This document shows, in pieces, positions 1 to 8,512 of a stretch of DNA of 64,000 nucleotides. The stretch covers positions 28,186-92,185 of the forward strand of contig DXWL01000003.1 of NCBI GenBank assembly GCA_019416865.1. The letters are read 5' to 3'. Numbering within the stretch: position 1 is the stretch's first letter; each line of letters opens with the position of its first letter. Position numbers and translations under genes: made by a program. The DNA comes from Fusobacterium sp. (lineage in GTDB: Bacteria > Fusobacteriota > Fusobacteriia > Fusobacteriales > Fusobacteriaceae). The notes below the pieces were generated by a model, which did not search any database, was not told the DNA's origin, and worked only from the letters and a program-made list of their open reading frames with translations.

Positions 1-1
1 A

Positions 2-472
2 GCAGCAGGAGCATTTATAGGAGAACATTCTTTTTCTAAAATTCTTGCTCAGGGAAGACCTGATAAAGATGATTTTGCAATAGCAGATGATTTTGCTTGT
101 AGAATTTTTGAAAAAATAACAGGAAAAGATTTTGATCCTGACAAATTAATTGAAGTAAAAGGGGAAACACCTTATCGTTATTATTATAAGCCGAGAGATT
201 CAAAAGGTGTTTTTGTAGATATAAGAAAAGTTGTGCCAAAAACAAAAAAAGAATTATGTGATGACTGCAAACTATGTGCAGAGATATGTCCTATGGGATC
301 AATAGATCATGACGATCCTTCTAAAATGATAGGAATATGTATTAAATGCTGTGCCTGTGTAAAAAGATGTCCTAAACAAGCTAAATACTATGATGATGAA
401 GGATATTTATATCATCAGCATGAGTTGGAAGAACAGTTTAAACGCAGAGCGATACCGGAGATTTTTTACTAA
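2..472 (+). CDS. EFR1-family flavodoxin/ferredoxin protein, C-terminal part (5' end outside window)
   Basis: The reading frame is open from base 2, so this is the 3' end of a longer gene rather than a small protein starting at the in-frame GTG at 233. The visible 156 residues carry, at the C-terminus, two cysteine clusters (CDDCKLCAEIC and CIKCCACVKRC) typical of a pair of [4Fe-4S] centres. The upstream part (GAFIGEHSFS, then QGRPDKDD) resembles the region linking the flavodoxin-like half of EFR1 proteins to the ferredoxin half. A soluble electron carrier or oxidoreductase is inferred. The partner is unknown and the N-terminal flavodoxin domain cannot be checked here. It lies 35 bases upstream of the IclR gene, with no terminator seen between them. 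Confidence 0.8.
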   Translation, partial: AAGAFIGEHSFSKILAQGRPDKDDFAIADDFACRIFEKITGKDFDPDKLIEVKGETPYRYYYKPRDSKGVFVDIRKVVPKTKKELCDDCKLCAEICPMGSIDHDDPSKMIGICIKCCACVKRCPKQAKYYDDEGYLYHQHELEEQFKRRAIPEIFY

Positions 473-507
473 TATCACGGTAAAAATATATGTAAGATGG
501 AGGAATT

Positions 508-1263
508 ATGGTTCAGAGTTTATTAAGAGCTATGGAACTATTGGAAGTTCTTAACGGAACAGAAGAAAGTTATTCAATAGCTCAATTATCAGAAAAGTTG
601 AACTTACCGCCAAGTACAGTGCATAGAATTCTGCAAACACTGTGTTCGACAAAGTATGTAGTACAAGATGAAAAATCTCATGATTATCAGCTTGGACCTG
701 CTCTTATACCTTTGGGAATAGGAGCATCAAAAAGGCTGCATCTGAGAAATACAGCTTATTCAATAATAAAGAAAATAGCCATAGAAACAAAAGAGGACAG
801 TTTTTTAATTGTACCTGTTGGAAACAAAGGGGTTGTTCTTGACAGAGTTGACGGGCCAAGCACATTAAAAATAGTAGAAGAGTTTGGTTATGAGATGTAT
901 CTTCATTGTGGAGCGGTAAGAAAAGCTCTTCTTGCTTATCAGAGCAAAGAGTTTATTGATAAATATATAGAAGAAGTTTTACCATCTCCTAAATGTTTTC
1001 CAAAGGTAGACAAGGAATCTCTTCTTGAATCTCTTAGAAAAACAAGAGAGGAAGGTGTATCTCTTTCTTCAGGAGATTATTTAAAAGGAACAAAGGGTAT
1101 AGGAGCACCTGTATTTGATGCTTCAGGAAAAGTTGTAGCATCAGTTGGAATTGTTGTTCCTGAAATGAAAATAGACAGTGATGAAAAATTTGAAGAGTTA
1201 AAGAGCATAATAAAAAAATATGCTAAAGAGCTGTCTAATTCTTTGGGATGTTTTTCAGTTTAG
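508..1263 (+). CDS. IclR-family transcriptional regulator
   Basis: A 251-residue protein with the family's full length and layout. A winged helix-turn-helix occupies about residues 1-65 (recognition-helix region PPSTVHRILQTL near residue 34), followed by an IclR effector domain from about 75 to the end. A good Shine-Dalgarno (ATGGAGGAA) precedes the ATG. IclR proteins usually bind small organic acids and control a neighbouring catabolic operon. Its position directly upstream of the glutaconyl-CoA/hydroxyglutarate genes, in the same direction, makes it a candidate regulator of glutamate fermentation. That role is inference; the effector is unknown. Confidence 0.9.
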   Translation: MVQSLLRAMELLEVLNGTEESYSIAQLSEKLNLPPSTVHRILQTLCSTKYVVQDEKSHDYQLGPALIPLGIGASKRLHLRNTAYSIIKKIAIETKEDSFLIVPVGNKGVVLDRVDGPSTLKIVEEFGYEMYLHCGAVRKALLAYQSKEFIDKYIEEVLPSPKCFPKVDKESLLESLRKTREEGVSLSSGDYLKGTKGIGAPVFDASGKVVASVGIVVPEMKIDSDEKFEELKSIIKKYAKELSNSLGCFSV

Positions 1264-1406
1264 AAGATAAAAAAGAAAAGGTATTGGGTCATAAGCTGAC
1301 GTATTGTCAACCTTTCAAATAAATTTTTCTAATTAAAATAGCTTTATTGTGTTTTGTTATAATACAGTATGAGTATAAAAAGTTTGGAAAGAAAGAAAAA
1401 AAGATG

Positions 1407-1435
1407 TTGACTAAAAGAAATTTCCGTAATATAAT
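1407..1435 (+). promoter_or_regulatory. Promoter of the gcd/gct operon
   Basis: TTGACT at 1407-1412 and TATAAT at 1430-1435 are separated by 17 bases, nearly perfect sigma-70 spacing and sequence. Transcription would begin near 1442, giving a leader of about 55 bases before gcdD. A second TATAAT with an upstream TG (1355-1363 region) lies further upstream with a poor -35, so a second weaker start is possible. Confidence 0.82.
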
Positions 1436-1472
1436 TCAAATATAAAAACGGAATGCGTTTCACAATACGGAA
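1422..1472 (+). promoter_or_regulatory. Candidate operator: inverted TTCCGT/ACGGAA elements over the gcd promoter
   Basis: TTCCGTAAT at 1422-1430 overlaps the -10 box. ACGGAA occurs twice downstream, at 1448-1453 and 1467-1472, in inverted orientation to the first copy. GGAATGCGTTTC at 1450-1461 is also an imperfect dyad. The arrangement suits a regulator that covers the promoter and start site; the adjacent IclR protein is the obvious candidate. The repeats are visible; the binding is inference. Confidence 0.4.
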
Positions 1473-1497
1473 TATAAATTTTAAGGGGGTGTTTAAA

Positions 1498-1782
1498 ATG
1501 TTCACTAGTAATGTGATGAGTATAGGAGAATCGCTTATAATTTCTGCTCTGGGACTATCTATAGTTTTCATGGCTTTGGTCATACTTGCTATATTGATTT
1601 TGATTTTCTCAAAAGTCTTTGAAGCAATAATTCCAAAAGAAGTACCTGCAAAAGCTGAAGTTAAAAAAGCTCCTGAAGTCAACAATGACGAAGAATATGC
1701 AGTTTTAGTTTCAGCAATACATGAAGAGATGAGATCTCTGAAGGGTAATTACAGAATTACTTCGATAAAAGAAGTTAAATAA
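1498..1782 (+). CDS. gcdD: Glutaconyl-CoA decarboxylase delta subunit (OadG-type small membrane subunit)
   Basis: A 94-residue protein with one strongly hydrophobic helix at about residues 10-40, followed by a Lys/Glu/Ala-rich cytoplasmic tail, the OadG/GcdD pattern. The small subunit stabilises the Na+-pumping biotin-dependent decarboxylase and ties the carboxyltransferase to the membrane. The ATG at 1498 is chosen because AAGGGGGTG ends about 8 bases before it; an in-frame ATG at 1453 has no ribosome site and would add 15 basic residues. It is the first gene after the operon promoter and is followed by the biotin carrier, as in other decarboxylase operons. Confidence 0.85.
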   Translation: MFTSNVMSIGESLIISALGLSIVFMALVILAILILIFSKVFEAIIPKEVPAKAEVKKAPEVNNDEEYAVLVSAIHEEMRSLKGNYRITSIKEVK

Positions 1783-1833
1783 TTTAATTAATTAAAAAAA
1801 TAAAAAATTAAAAAAAGGAAGGGATTATAAATT

Positions 1834-2277
1834 ATGAAATATGTAGCAACTTTAAACGGAAAAAGATATGAAGTGGAAATTGAAAGAGTAGAAGAGTACA
1901 GACCATTAACAGCAGCAGAAATTGCTTCAGGAGTTACAGCTCCAGCTAAACCTGTTGTAGCAGCTCCAGTAGAAAAAGCAGCCCCAGCTCCTGCAGCAGC
2001 TCCAGTGGCTCCAGCACCAACACCAGCAGCTCCAGCTCCTGCAGCCCCAGCAGCAAGTGGAAATGGAGAAACAGTAGTGAGCCCACTTCCAGGAACAGTT
2101 TTAGATGTTAAAGTAAACGTTGGAGATACAGTTAAACTTGGACAAGTAGTTGTTGTGCTTGAAGCAATGAAAATGGAAACAGAAGTTGTTGCAGGATGCG
2201 ACGGAACTGTTGAATCAATTTTAATTAAAAAAGGCGATGCAGTAGACACAGACGCGGCTTTAGTTGTCCTTAAATAG
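1834..2277 (+). CDS. gcdC: Glutaconyl-CoA decarboxylase gamma subunit, biotin carboxyl carrier protein
   Basis: 147 residues in three parts: a short N-terminal segment (1-33), a flexible linker made almost only of Ala and Pro (about 34-75), and a C-terminal biotinyl domain. The biotin-accepting lysine is K113 in EAMKMETEV. The protein carries CO2 from the alpha subunit's active site to the membrane beta subunit, where decarboxylation drives Na+ export. The Ala/Pro linker is characteristic of GcdC and gives the swinging range. AAGGAAGGG provides the ribosome site. Repetitive GCA/CCA codons in the linker could permit length variation between strains. Confidence 0.94.
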   Translation: MKYVATLNGKRYEVEIERVEEYRPLTAAEIASGVTAPAKPVVAAPVEKAAPAPAAAPVAPAPTPAAPAPAAPAASGNGETVVSPLPGTVLDVKVNVGDTVKLGQVVVVLEAMKMETEVVAGCDGTVESILIKKGDAVDTDAALVVLK

Positions 2278-2288
2278 GGAGGGAGAAA

Positions 2289-3428
2289 ATGAATTTCTTT
2301 TCAGTATTACAAGGGTTACTGCTTGAATCTGGGTTTGTTGCACTGACTTGGCAAGAAGCAGTAATGATATTAGTATCATGTGTGCTGGTATATCTAGCAA
2401 TAGTAAAAAAATTTGAACCATTATTATTATTACCAATAGCTTTTGGTATGTTCCTTGCTAACTTACCTATGGCTAACTTAATGAAAGAAGCTGAGCCATG
2501 GTATTCATCAGGAATTTTACAAATAATATACAAAGGGGTAAAAAGTAGCTTATTCCCTTGTTTAATATTTATGTGTGTTGGAGCAATGACAGACTTCGGT
2601 CCATTAATTGCTAACCCAATAAGTTTACTTTTAGGAGCAGCAGCTCAGTTCGGTATTTATATAGCATTTATGCTTGCTAATGCTACAGGATTATTTACTC
2701 CTGGTGAGGCAGCAGCAATCGGTATCATCGGAGGAGCAGATGGACCTACAGCTATTTATATAGCTAATAACCTTGCACCTCAATTAGTTGCACCAATTGC
2801 AGTTGCAGCTTACTCTTATATGGCTCTTATTCCGTTGATTCAGCCTCCTATCATGAGACTTTTAACAACAGAAAAAGAAAGAAAAATTAAAATGGGACAA
2901 CTTAGAAAAATAAGTAAAGCTGAAAAAATAGCTTTCCCAATAATCGTTACATTATTCTGTTCATTACTTCTTCCTTCAGTAGCGCCATTAATCGGTATGC
3001 TGATGTATGGAAATATAATGAGAGAATCAGGAGTTGTAGCTCGTCTTTCTGATACAGCTCAAAATGCACTATGTAATATAGTTACAATTCTTTTAGGATT
3101 ATCAGTTGGAGCAACAGCAAACGGAACAATATTCTTAAGAACTCAAACTCTTGCAATTGTTGCAATGGGACTTACAGCGTTTGCATTCTCAACAGCTGGA
3201 GGAGTTCTTTTAGGAAAACTTCTTTGCTTAATAACTGGTGGAAAAATAAATCCATTAATAGGATCAGCAGGAGTTTCTGCAGTTCCAATGGCAGCTCGTG
3301 TTGCACAGGTTGAAGGAGCTAAAGCTAATCCAACTAACTTCCTATTAATGCATGCTATGGGACCAAACGTAGCAGGAGTTATAGGTTCTGCAGTTGCAGC
3401 AGGATTCTTTATGATAATTTTCAAATAA
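2289..3428 (+). CDS. gcdB: Glutaconyl-CoA decarboxylase beta subunit, Na+-translocating membrane carboxybiotin decarboxylase
   Basis: 379 residues with about ten hydrophobic segments and the OadB/GcdB signature GGADGPTAIY, whose Asp (D151) corresponds to the conserved Na+/carboxybiotin aspartate of oxaloacetate decarboxylase beta subunits. It decarboxylates carboxybiotin on GcdC and exports Na+, turning the free energy of glutaconyl-CoA decarboxylation into a sodium gradient. It starts 11 bases after gcdC with GGGAGGGAG in the gap, so translation is probably coupled. Family membership is clear. The specificity for glutaconyl-CoA is taken from the operon, since beta subunits alone do not reveal the substrate. 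Confidence 0.93.
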   Translation: MNFFSVLQGLLLESGFVALTWQEAVMILVSCVLVYLAIVKKFEPLLLLPIAFGMFLANLPMANLMKEAEPWYSSGILQIIYKGVKSSLFPCLIFMCVGAMTDFGPLIANPISLLLGAAAQFGIYIAFMLANATGLFTPGEAAAIGIIGGADGPTAIYIANNLAPQLVAPIAVAAYSYMALIPLIQPPIMRLLTTEKERKIKMGQLRKISKAEKIAFPIIVTLFCSLLLPSVAPLIGMLMYGNIMRESGVVARLSDTAQNALCNIVTILLGLSVGATANGTIFLRTQTLAIVAMGLTAFAFSTAGGVLLGKLLCLITGGKINPLIGSAGVSAVPMAARVAQVEGAKANPTNFLLMHAMGPNVAGVIGSAVAAGFFMIIFK

Positions 3429-3488
3429 CACTTCGAACATAAAATATGAATAAGTTAGCAAAATAATTGACAGAGGAGGTTTTTAACT

Positions 3489-4454
3489 GTGAGTAAAGTA
3501 TGTTCATTATCAGAAGCAGTTTCAAAATTTGTAAAAAGCGGGGACCATATAGTAATTGGAGGTTTCACAACAAACAGAAAACCTTACGCATTAGTATATG
3601 AAATTTTAAGACAAGGACTTAAAGACTTTGTTGGAGAAGGTGGTCCTGCTGGTGGAGATTGGGATATGCTGATAGGAGCCGACAGGGTAAAAGCTTATAT
3701 TAACTGTTACACTGCCAACTCTGGAGTAACAAATGTTTCTAGACGTTTCAGAGAGTATTATGAAAAAGGTAAACTTCATATGGAAGATTACTCTCAAGAT
3801 GTAATCATGCTTATGCTTCATGCAGCTTCTTTAGGATTACCTTATTTACCAGTTCGTCTAATGATGGGAACTGACCTTGTAAATAAATGGGGAATCAGCA
3901 AAGAAGTTCGTAAAACAATAGACAAATTACCAGATGATAAATTTGTATATGTAGACAATCCATTTAACCCAGGAGAAAAAGTAGTAGCTGTACCAGTTCC
4001 AAAAATTGATGTGGCTATAATCCACGTTCAAAAAGCATCTCCAGATGGAACTTGTTCAATAATAGGGGACGAATTCCACGATGTAGATATAGCTATTGCA
4101 GCAAAACACTGTATAGTTACTTGTGAAGAGTTAGTAAGCAACGAAGAAATTCGTTTAGATCCTACTAAAAACTCAATTCCTTGCTTCTGCGTAGACGCAG
4201 TTGTACACGCACCATACGGAGCACACCCTAGCCAATGTTATGGATACTATGACTATGACAATGCATTCTTCAGAATGTACGATGTAGTAAGTAAAACTCA
4301 AGAAGATTTCAATAAATTCTTAGATGAGTGGGTTTACGGTGTAGCAAATCATGAGGAATACCTAAATAAATTAGGTGCAACTCGTTTATTAGATTTAAGA
4401 GTAGTTCCTGGATTAGGATACGCTTCTAAAAAAGTTGGAAAAGGAGTGAAATAA
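3489..4454 (+). CDS. gctA: Glutaconate CoA-transferase subunit A
   Basis: 321 residues, the family length for the A subunit of the class I CoA-transferase that moves CoA from acetyl-CoA (or glutaconyl-CoA) to (R)-2-hydroxyglutarate. The SGDHIVIGGFTTNRKP region near residue 17 and the later GTCSIIGDEFHDVDIAIAAK stretch fit GctA. Translation starts at GTG, 9 bases after a strong GAGGAGG. The gene is paired with gctB two bases downstream. Codons such as AAC, TTC and CGT are frequent in this AT-rich setting, suggesting high expression. Confidence 0.92.
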   Translation: MSKVCSLSEAVSKFVKSGDHIVIGGFTTNRKPYALVYEILRQGLKDFVGEGGPAGGDWDMLIGADRVKAYINCYTANSGVTNVSRRFREYYEKGKLHMEDYSQDVIMLMLHAASLGLPYLPVRLMMGTDLVNKWGISKEVRKTIDKLPDDKFVYVDNPFNPGEKVVAVPVPKIDVAIIHVQKASPDGTCSIIGDEFHDVDIAIAAKHCIVTCEELVSNEEIRLDPTKNSIPCFCVDAVVHAPYGAHPSQCYGYYDYDNAFFRMYDVVSKTQEDFNKFLDEWVYGVANHEEYLNKLGATRLLDLRVVPGLGYASKKVGKGVK

Positions 4455-4456
4455 GA

Positions 4457-5260
4457 ATGGCTGATTACACTAATTATACAAATAAAGAAATGCAAGCAGT
4501 AACAATTGCAAAACAAATCAAAAATGGACAGGTAGTTATCGTAGGAACAGGTCTTCCTCTAATCGGAGCATCTGTTGCAAAAAGAGTATTCGCACCTGAA
4601 TGTAACATAATAGTAGAAAGTGGTCTTATGGACTGTAACCCTATAGAAGTACCTCGTAGTGTTGGAGATAACCGTTTCATGGCTCACTGTGGAGTTCAAT
4701 GGCCAAACGTTCGTTTCATAGGATTCGAAGCAAATGAATGGTTACACGATTCTGAAAGATTAGTAGCTTTCATCGGAGGAGCTCAAATAGATCCATATGG
4801 AAACGTAAACTCTACATCAATTGGAGATTATCATCATCCAAAAACTCGTTTCACAGGTAGTGGAGGAGCAAACGGAATAGCAACATATTCAAATACAATT
4901 ATCATGATGCAACATGAAAAACGTCGTTTCATAGATAAAGTTGACTACATTACAAGTCCAGGATGGATGGATGGACCAGGGGGAAGAGAAAGAGCTGGAC
5001 TTCCTGGAAACAGAGGACCAATAATGGTAGTTACAGACAGAGGAATTTTAAAATTTGATGAAGAAACTAAACGTATGTATCTAGCTGGATACTATCCAAC
5101 TTCATCTCCAGAAGATGTATTAGAAAATACAGGATTTGATATTGATGTATCAAGAGCAGTTCTTTTAGAAGCTCCAGATCCAGAAGTAATTCGTATGATC
5201 CGTGAAGAGATCGACCCTGGACAAGCTTTCATTAAAGTTCCTGTTGAGGAAAAGAAATAA
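4457..5260 (+). CDS. gctB: Glutaconate CoA-transferase subunit B
   Basis: 267 residues, family length. The glutamate that forms the CoA thioester intermediate appears to be E54 in NIIVESG, the same number reported for the Acidaminococcus fermentans enzyme. Together with GctA it forms the heteromeric transferase that activates (R)-2-hydroxyglutarate for dehydration. The start is two bases after the gctA stop, so translation is probably coupled. The gene is followed by a long hairpin (5281-5323) before gcdA. Confidence 0.93.
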   Translation: MADYTNYTNKEMQAVTIAKQIKNGQVVIVGTGLPLIGASVAKRVFAPECNIIVESGLMDCNPIEVPRSVGDNRFMAHCGVQWPNVRFIGFEANEWLHDSERLVAFIGGAQIDPYGNVNSTSIGDYHHPKTRFTGSGGANGIATYSNTIIMMQHEKRRFIDKVDYITSPGWMDGPGGRERAGLPGNRGPIMVVTDRGILKFDEETKRMYLAGYYPTSSPEDVLENTGFDIDVSRAVLLEAPDPEVIRMIREEIDPGQAFIKVPVEEKK

Positions 5261-5280
5261 TATTTATTTGAAATAACCAG

Positions 5281-5323
5281 AACAAGCACAAAGCGGGGTT
5301 CTAGTAATCCCTTTGTGCTTGTT
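5281..5323 (+). other. Long intra-operon hairpin between gctB and gcdA
   Basis: AACAAGCACAAAG (5281-5293) is perfectly complementary to CTTTGTGCTTGTT (5311-5323), and the loop can extend the stem through GGGGTT/AATCCC. No U-tract follows, so it is not a normal intrinsic terminator. It more likely acts as an mRNA processing or 3'-end stability element that adjusts transferase versus decarboxylase levels. The stem is seen; its role is inferred. Confidence 0.6.
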
Positions 5324-5371
5324 TAAACTAAGATTTTAAGCATTGCCAATAAAAAATTCAGGAGGAAAAAA

Positions 5372-7129
5372 ATGGGTCAATATTCAATGCCTAAATATTT
5401 TCAAAATATGCCTACAGTAGGTAAAGGGCTTACTGCAAAAAATGCAGAAAATGAAGCAAGTATAAAAGCAGTTGAAGAGGAATTAACAAAATTAATAAAA
5501 GAGATACAAGCAGAAGGTCGTCCTGACGAATCTATGAATAAAGTTGGACAAATGACAGCTTTACAACGTGTAAATGCTTTAGTGGATAAAGGAACTTGGT
5601 GTCCTTTAAACAGCTTATTCAACCCTGAAGGAAATTCTAATGGATCAACAAGTATCGTTAAAGGACTTGGACGTATCAATGGGAAATGGGCTGTTATAGT
5701 TGCATCAGACAACAAAAAGAAAGCAGGAGCATGGGTTGCAGGACAAGCTGAAAACCTATTAAGAGCTTCTGATACAGCTAAATGTTTAAATATACCTTTA
5801 GTATATGTATTACAATGTAGTGGAGTAGATTTCCCTGAACAAGAGAAAGTTTATCCTAACCGTCGTGGTGGAGGAACTCCATTCTTCAGAAATGCTGAAT
5901 TACAACAATTAGGAATTCCAGTAATCGTAGGAATCTACGGAACTAACCCAGCTGGTGGAGGATACCACAGCATCAGCCCTACTATCCTAATAGCTCATCA
6001 AAAAGCTAACATGGCAGTAGGAGGAGCAGGAATTCTTGGAGGAATGAATCCTAAAGGATTTATTGATATGGAAGGTGCAGAACAAATTGCTGAAATGGTT
6101 GAAAAATCAGGAAAACAAAACCCTCCAGGATCAGTATCAATCCACTTTAACGAAACTGGATTCTTCAGAGAAGTTTATGCTGAAGAATTAGGTGTAATAG
6201 AAGGAATTAAAAAATATATAGATATGCTTCCAGCTTACAACATTGATTTCTTCCGTGTTGCAGATGCTGTAAAACCAGCTCTTCCAGGAGAGGATCTATA
6301 TTCTATAATCCCTATGAACCAAAAGAAAACTTATGATATCTATGAAGTAATCGGTCGTTTATTTGACGGAAGTGAATTTGCTGAATACAGAAAAGGTTAC
6401 GGACCAGAAATTGTAACAGGTATCGCTAAAGTAAACGGACTTCTTGTTGGAGTTATAGGAAATGTTCAAGGATTCTTAATGAAATATCCTGAATACAAAG
6501 AAAATGCAATAGGAATCGGAGGAAAATTATACCGTCAAGGTCTAATTAAAATGAGTGAATTCGTAACTATGTGCGGAAGAGATAAACTTCCTATCATCTG
6601 GTTACAAGATACAACAGGTATCGATGTAGGAGATGACGCAGAAAAAGCTGAATTACTAGGATTAGGACAATCTCTAATCTATTCTATTGAAAACTCTAAA
6701 GTTCCTCAATTAGAAGTAATTTTAAGAAAAGGATCTGCAGCAGCTCACTATGTATTAGGAGGACCACAAGGAAACAACACTAATGCATTCTCAATCGGAA
6801 CTGCAGCAACTGAAATATATGTAATGCCTGGAGAAACTGCTGCATCAGCAATGTACTCTAGAACACTTGCAAAAGATAAAAAAGCTGGAAAAGATTTACA
6901 ACCTACAATAGATAAGATGAACCAAATGATCGAAGACTTTACTACTAAGTCTAGACCTAAGTTCTGTGCTGAAAAAGGAATGGTAGATGAAATAGTAGAT
7001 TTAACAAGTATCCGTAACTATATGGAAGCTTTCGTTGAATCAGCTTACCAAAATCCAAAATCTATTTGTGCATTCCATCAAATGCTTACTCCTAGAGCAA
7101 TCAGAGAGTTTGCAACTTTAAAAAAATAA
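5372..7129 (+). CDS. gcdA: Glutaconyl-CoA decarboxylase alpha subunit (carboxyltransferase)
   Basis: 585 residues, typical for GcdA, with two crotonase-fold carboxyltransferase halves (roughly 50-300 and 330-570). Glycine-rich CoA/biotin-site stretches are present: NPAGGGYHSISPT in the first half and GGPQGNNTNAF in the second. It transfers the carboxyl group of glutaconyl-CoA to biotin on GcdC, releasing crotonyl-CoA. It starts after CAGGAGG. Unlike some gcd clusters it lies apart from gcdDCB, behind gctAB. Codon use (TTC, AAC, CGT, ATC) suggests a highly expressed protein. Confidence 0.94.
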   Translation: MGQYSMPKYFQNMPTVGKGLTAKNAENEASIKAVEEELTKLIKEIQAEGRPDESMNKVGQMTALQRVNALVDKGTWCPLNSLFNPEGNSNGSTSIVKGLGRINGKWAVIVASDNKKKAGAWVAGQAENLLRASDTAKCLNIPLVYVLQCSGVDFPEQEKVYPNRRGGGTPFFRNAELQQLGIPVIVGIYGTNPAGGGYHSISPTILIAHQKANMAVGGAGILGGMNPKGFIDMEGAEQIAEMVEKSGKQNPPGSVSIHFNETGFFREVYAEELGVIEGIKKYIDMLPAYNIDFFRVADAVKPALPGEDLYSIIPMNQKKTYDIYEVIGRLFDGSEFAEYRKGYGPEIVTGIAKVNGLLVGVIGNVQGFLMKYPEYKENAIGIGGKLYRQGLIKMSEFVTMCGRDKLPIIWLQDTTGIDVGDDAEKAELLGLGQSLIYSIENSKVPQLEVILRKGSAAAHYVLGGPQGNNTNAFSIGTAATEIYVMPGETAASAMYSRTLAKDKKAGKDLQPTIDKMNQMIEDFTTKSRPKFCAEKGMVDEIVDLTSIRNYMEAFVESAYQNPKSICAFHQMLTPRAIREFATLKK

Positions 7130-7197
7130 AAAATAGATAAAAATCTATTAAGAAATATGTTATCATAAAAATGGAAATTTAAACTGTATTAAGTGTT

Positions 7198-7227
7198 ATT
7201 GGTCGGGCTGAAAAAATCCCGACCAAT
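7198..7227 (+). other. Perfect 10-bp hairpin in the gcdA-gltS gap
   Basis: ATTGGTCGGG (7198-7207) pairs exactly with CCCGACCAAT (7218-7227) across an A-rich 10-base loop. No U-run follows, so termination is unlikely. As with the hairpin at 5281, an RNA processing or stability element inside the glutamate operon is more plausible. It ends 23 bases before the gltS start. Confidence 0.55.
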
Positions 7228-7250
7228 GATACATCACTGAAGGGGGACTT

Positions 7251-8453
7251 ATGTTTGCTTTAAAATTGGATGTGTTTCAATCACTGCTTGTTACTGTACT
7301 GTTAATTTATTTTGGAAAATTTATGAGAAATAAATTCCCAATTCTTAAAAAGTATTGTATTCCATCTGCAGTTGTTGGAGGGTTATTATTCGCTATATTA
7401 ACTTGTATACTATACAAACTTAATATAATGGAAATAAAATTTGATATTAAAGTTACTAACCAGTTATTCTACTGTGTATTCTTTGCAGCTAGTGGAACTT
7501 CTGCAGGACTTGCATTATTGAAAAAAGGTGGAAAACTTGTTGCTATATTTGCTGTACTGGCAGCTGTACTGGCAGCACTTCAAAATGTTGTAGCAGTAGC
7601 TTTAGGAAAAGTATTAGGGGTTAATCCACTAATCGCACTTATGACTGGTTCTATACCAATGACAGGGGGACATGGAAATGCAGCTTCATTCGCACCTGTA
7701 GCTGAATCATTCGGAGCTGTAGGAGCAACAGAAGTAGCAATAGCAGCAGCAACATTTGGACTAATTGCAGGATGTATCATTGGAGGACCTACTGGTAACA
7801 GACTGGTTCAAAAATATCACTTAAAATATGACAAATCTGATTCTGCTGATCTTGGAACAGCAGCAGCAGAAAAATTCTTTGTTGATAAAGAAAGATCACT
7901 TAATGCAGTATGTCTTATGTTTATCGCAACAGGAATCGGATCTGTATTATTTATAATACTTAAAAACCTTCTTCCTAATATAACTCTTCCAATCCATGTA
8001 TTATGTATGCTTGGAGGACTTATTATAAGACTTGGTTTTGATGCAACAGGACACGCTGATGAAGCTCTTTATGATTCAATGGATATAGTTGGTGAAATCT
8101 CTCTTGCTATGTTCGTTACTATGTCAATAATGAGTATGAAACTTTGGCAGCTTGCAGATCTTGCAATTCCAATGATCATACTACTTTTAGCTCAAGTAGT
8201 TCTAGCTTATGTATTCTGTACTCAAATAACATTCAGAGCATTAGGAAAAGACTACGACGCAGCTGTAATGGCAGTAGGACACACAGGATTTGGAATGGGA
8301 GCAGTTCCTGTATCTATGGCAACAATGAAGAGTGTGTGTGATAAATACGCATATTCAAAAATAGCTTTCTTCGTAGTTCCAGTAATTGGAGGACTATTAA
8401 GCAACTTCACAAATGCGGCAATAATAACAGCATTTTTAAATATGTTTAAATAA
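7251..8453 (+). CDS. gltS: Sodium/glutamate symporter GltS
   Basis: 400 residues with ten or more hydrophobic helices, two inverted repeats and the GltS motifs ASGTSAGLALLKKGGK and MTGGHGNAASFAP (glycine-rich re-entrant loop) in the first half, with a matching VGHTGFGMGAVPVSMA loop in the second. It imports L-glutamate with Na+. In this operon it supplies substrate and consumes part of the Na+ gradient made by the Gcd pump. AAGGGGGA precedes the ATG. Confidence 0.93.
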   Translation: MFALKLDVFQSLLVTVLLIYFGKFMRNKFPILKKYCIPSAVVGGLLFAILTCILYKLNIMEIKFDIKVTNQLFYCVFFAASGTSAGLALLKKGGKLVAIFAVLAAVLAALQNVVAVALGKVLGVNPLIALMTGSIPMTGGHGNAASFAPVAESFGAVGATEVAIAAATFGLIAGCIIGGPTGNRLVQKYHLKYDKSDSADLGTAAAEKFFVDKERSLNAVCLMFIATGIGSVLFIILKNLLPNITLPIHVLCMLGGLIIRLGFDATGHADEALYDSMDIVGEISLAMFVTMSIMSMKLWQLADLAIPMIILLLAQVVLAYVFCTQITFRALGKDYDAAVMAVGHTGFGMGAVPVSMATMKSVCDKYAYSKIAFFVVPVIGGLLSNFTNAAIITAFLNMFK

Positions 8454-8512
8454 GATATAATTTATTTAAGATTATTATAGAAACAAAAGAGATATAAATT
8501 TTGGAGGTAAGA

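Noticed and set aside
233..472. A separate 79-residue ferredoxin starting at GTG 233
   Set aside because: The frame is open back to base 2 with protein-like, EFR1-like sequence and no ribosome site before the GTG.
1788..2249. Antisense ORF of 153 residues opposite gcdC
   Set aside because: It is the mirror of the GCA/CCA-rich Ala-Pro linker, which lacks stops on the other strand; no ribosome site or motif.
5281..5323. Intrinsic terminator between gctB and gcdA
   Set aside because: Strong stem but no U-tract follows, and the pathway genes continue directly; better explained as an mRNA processing or stability element.
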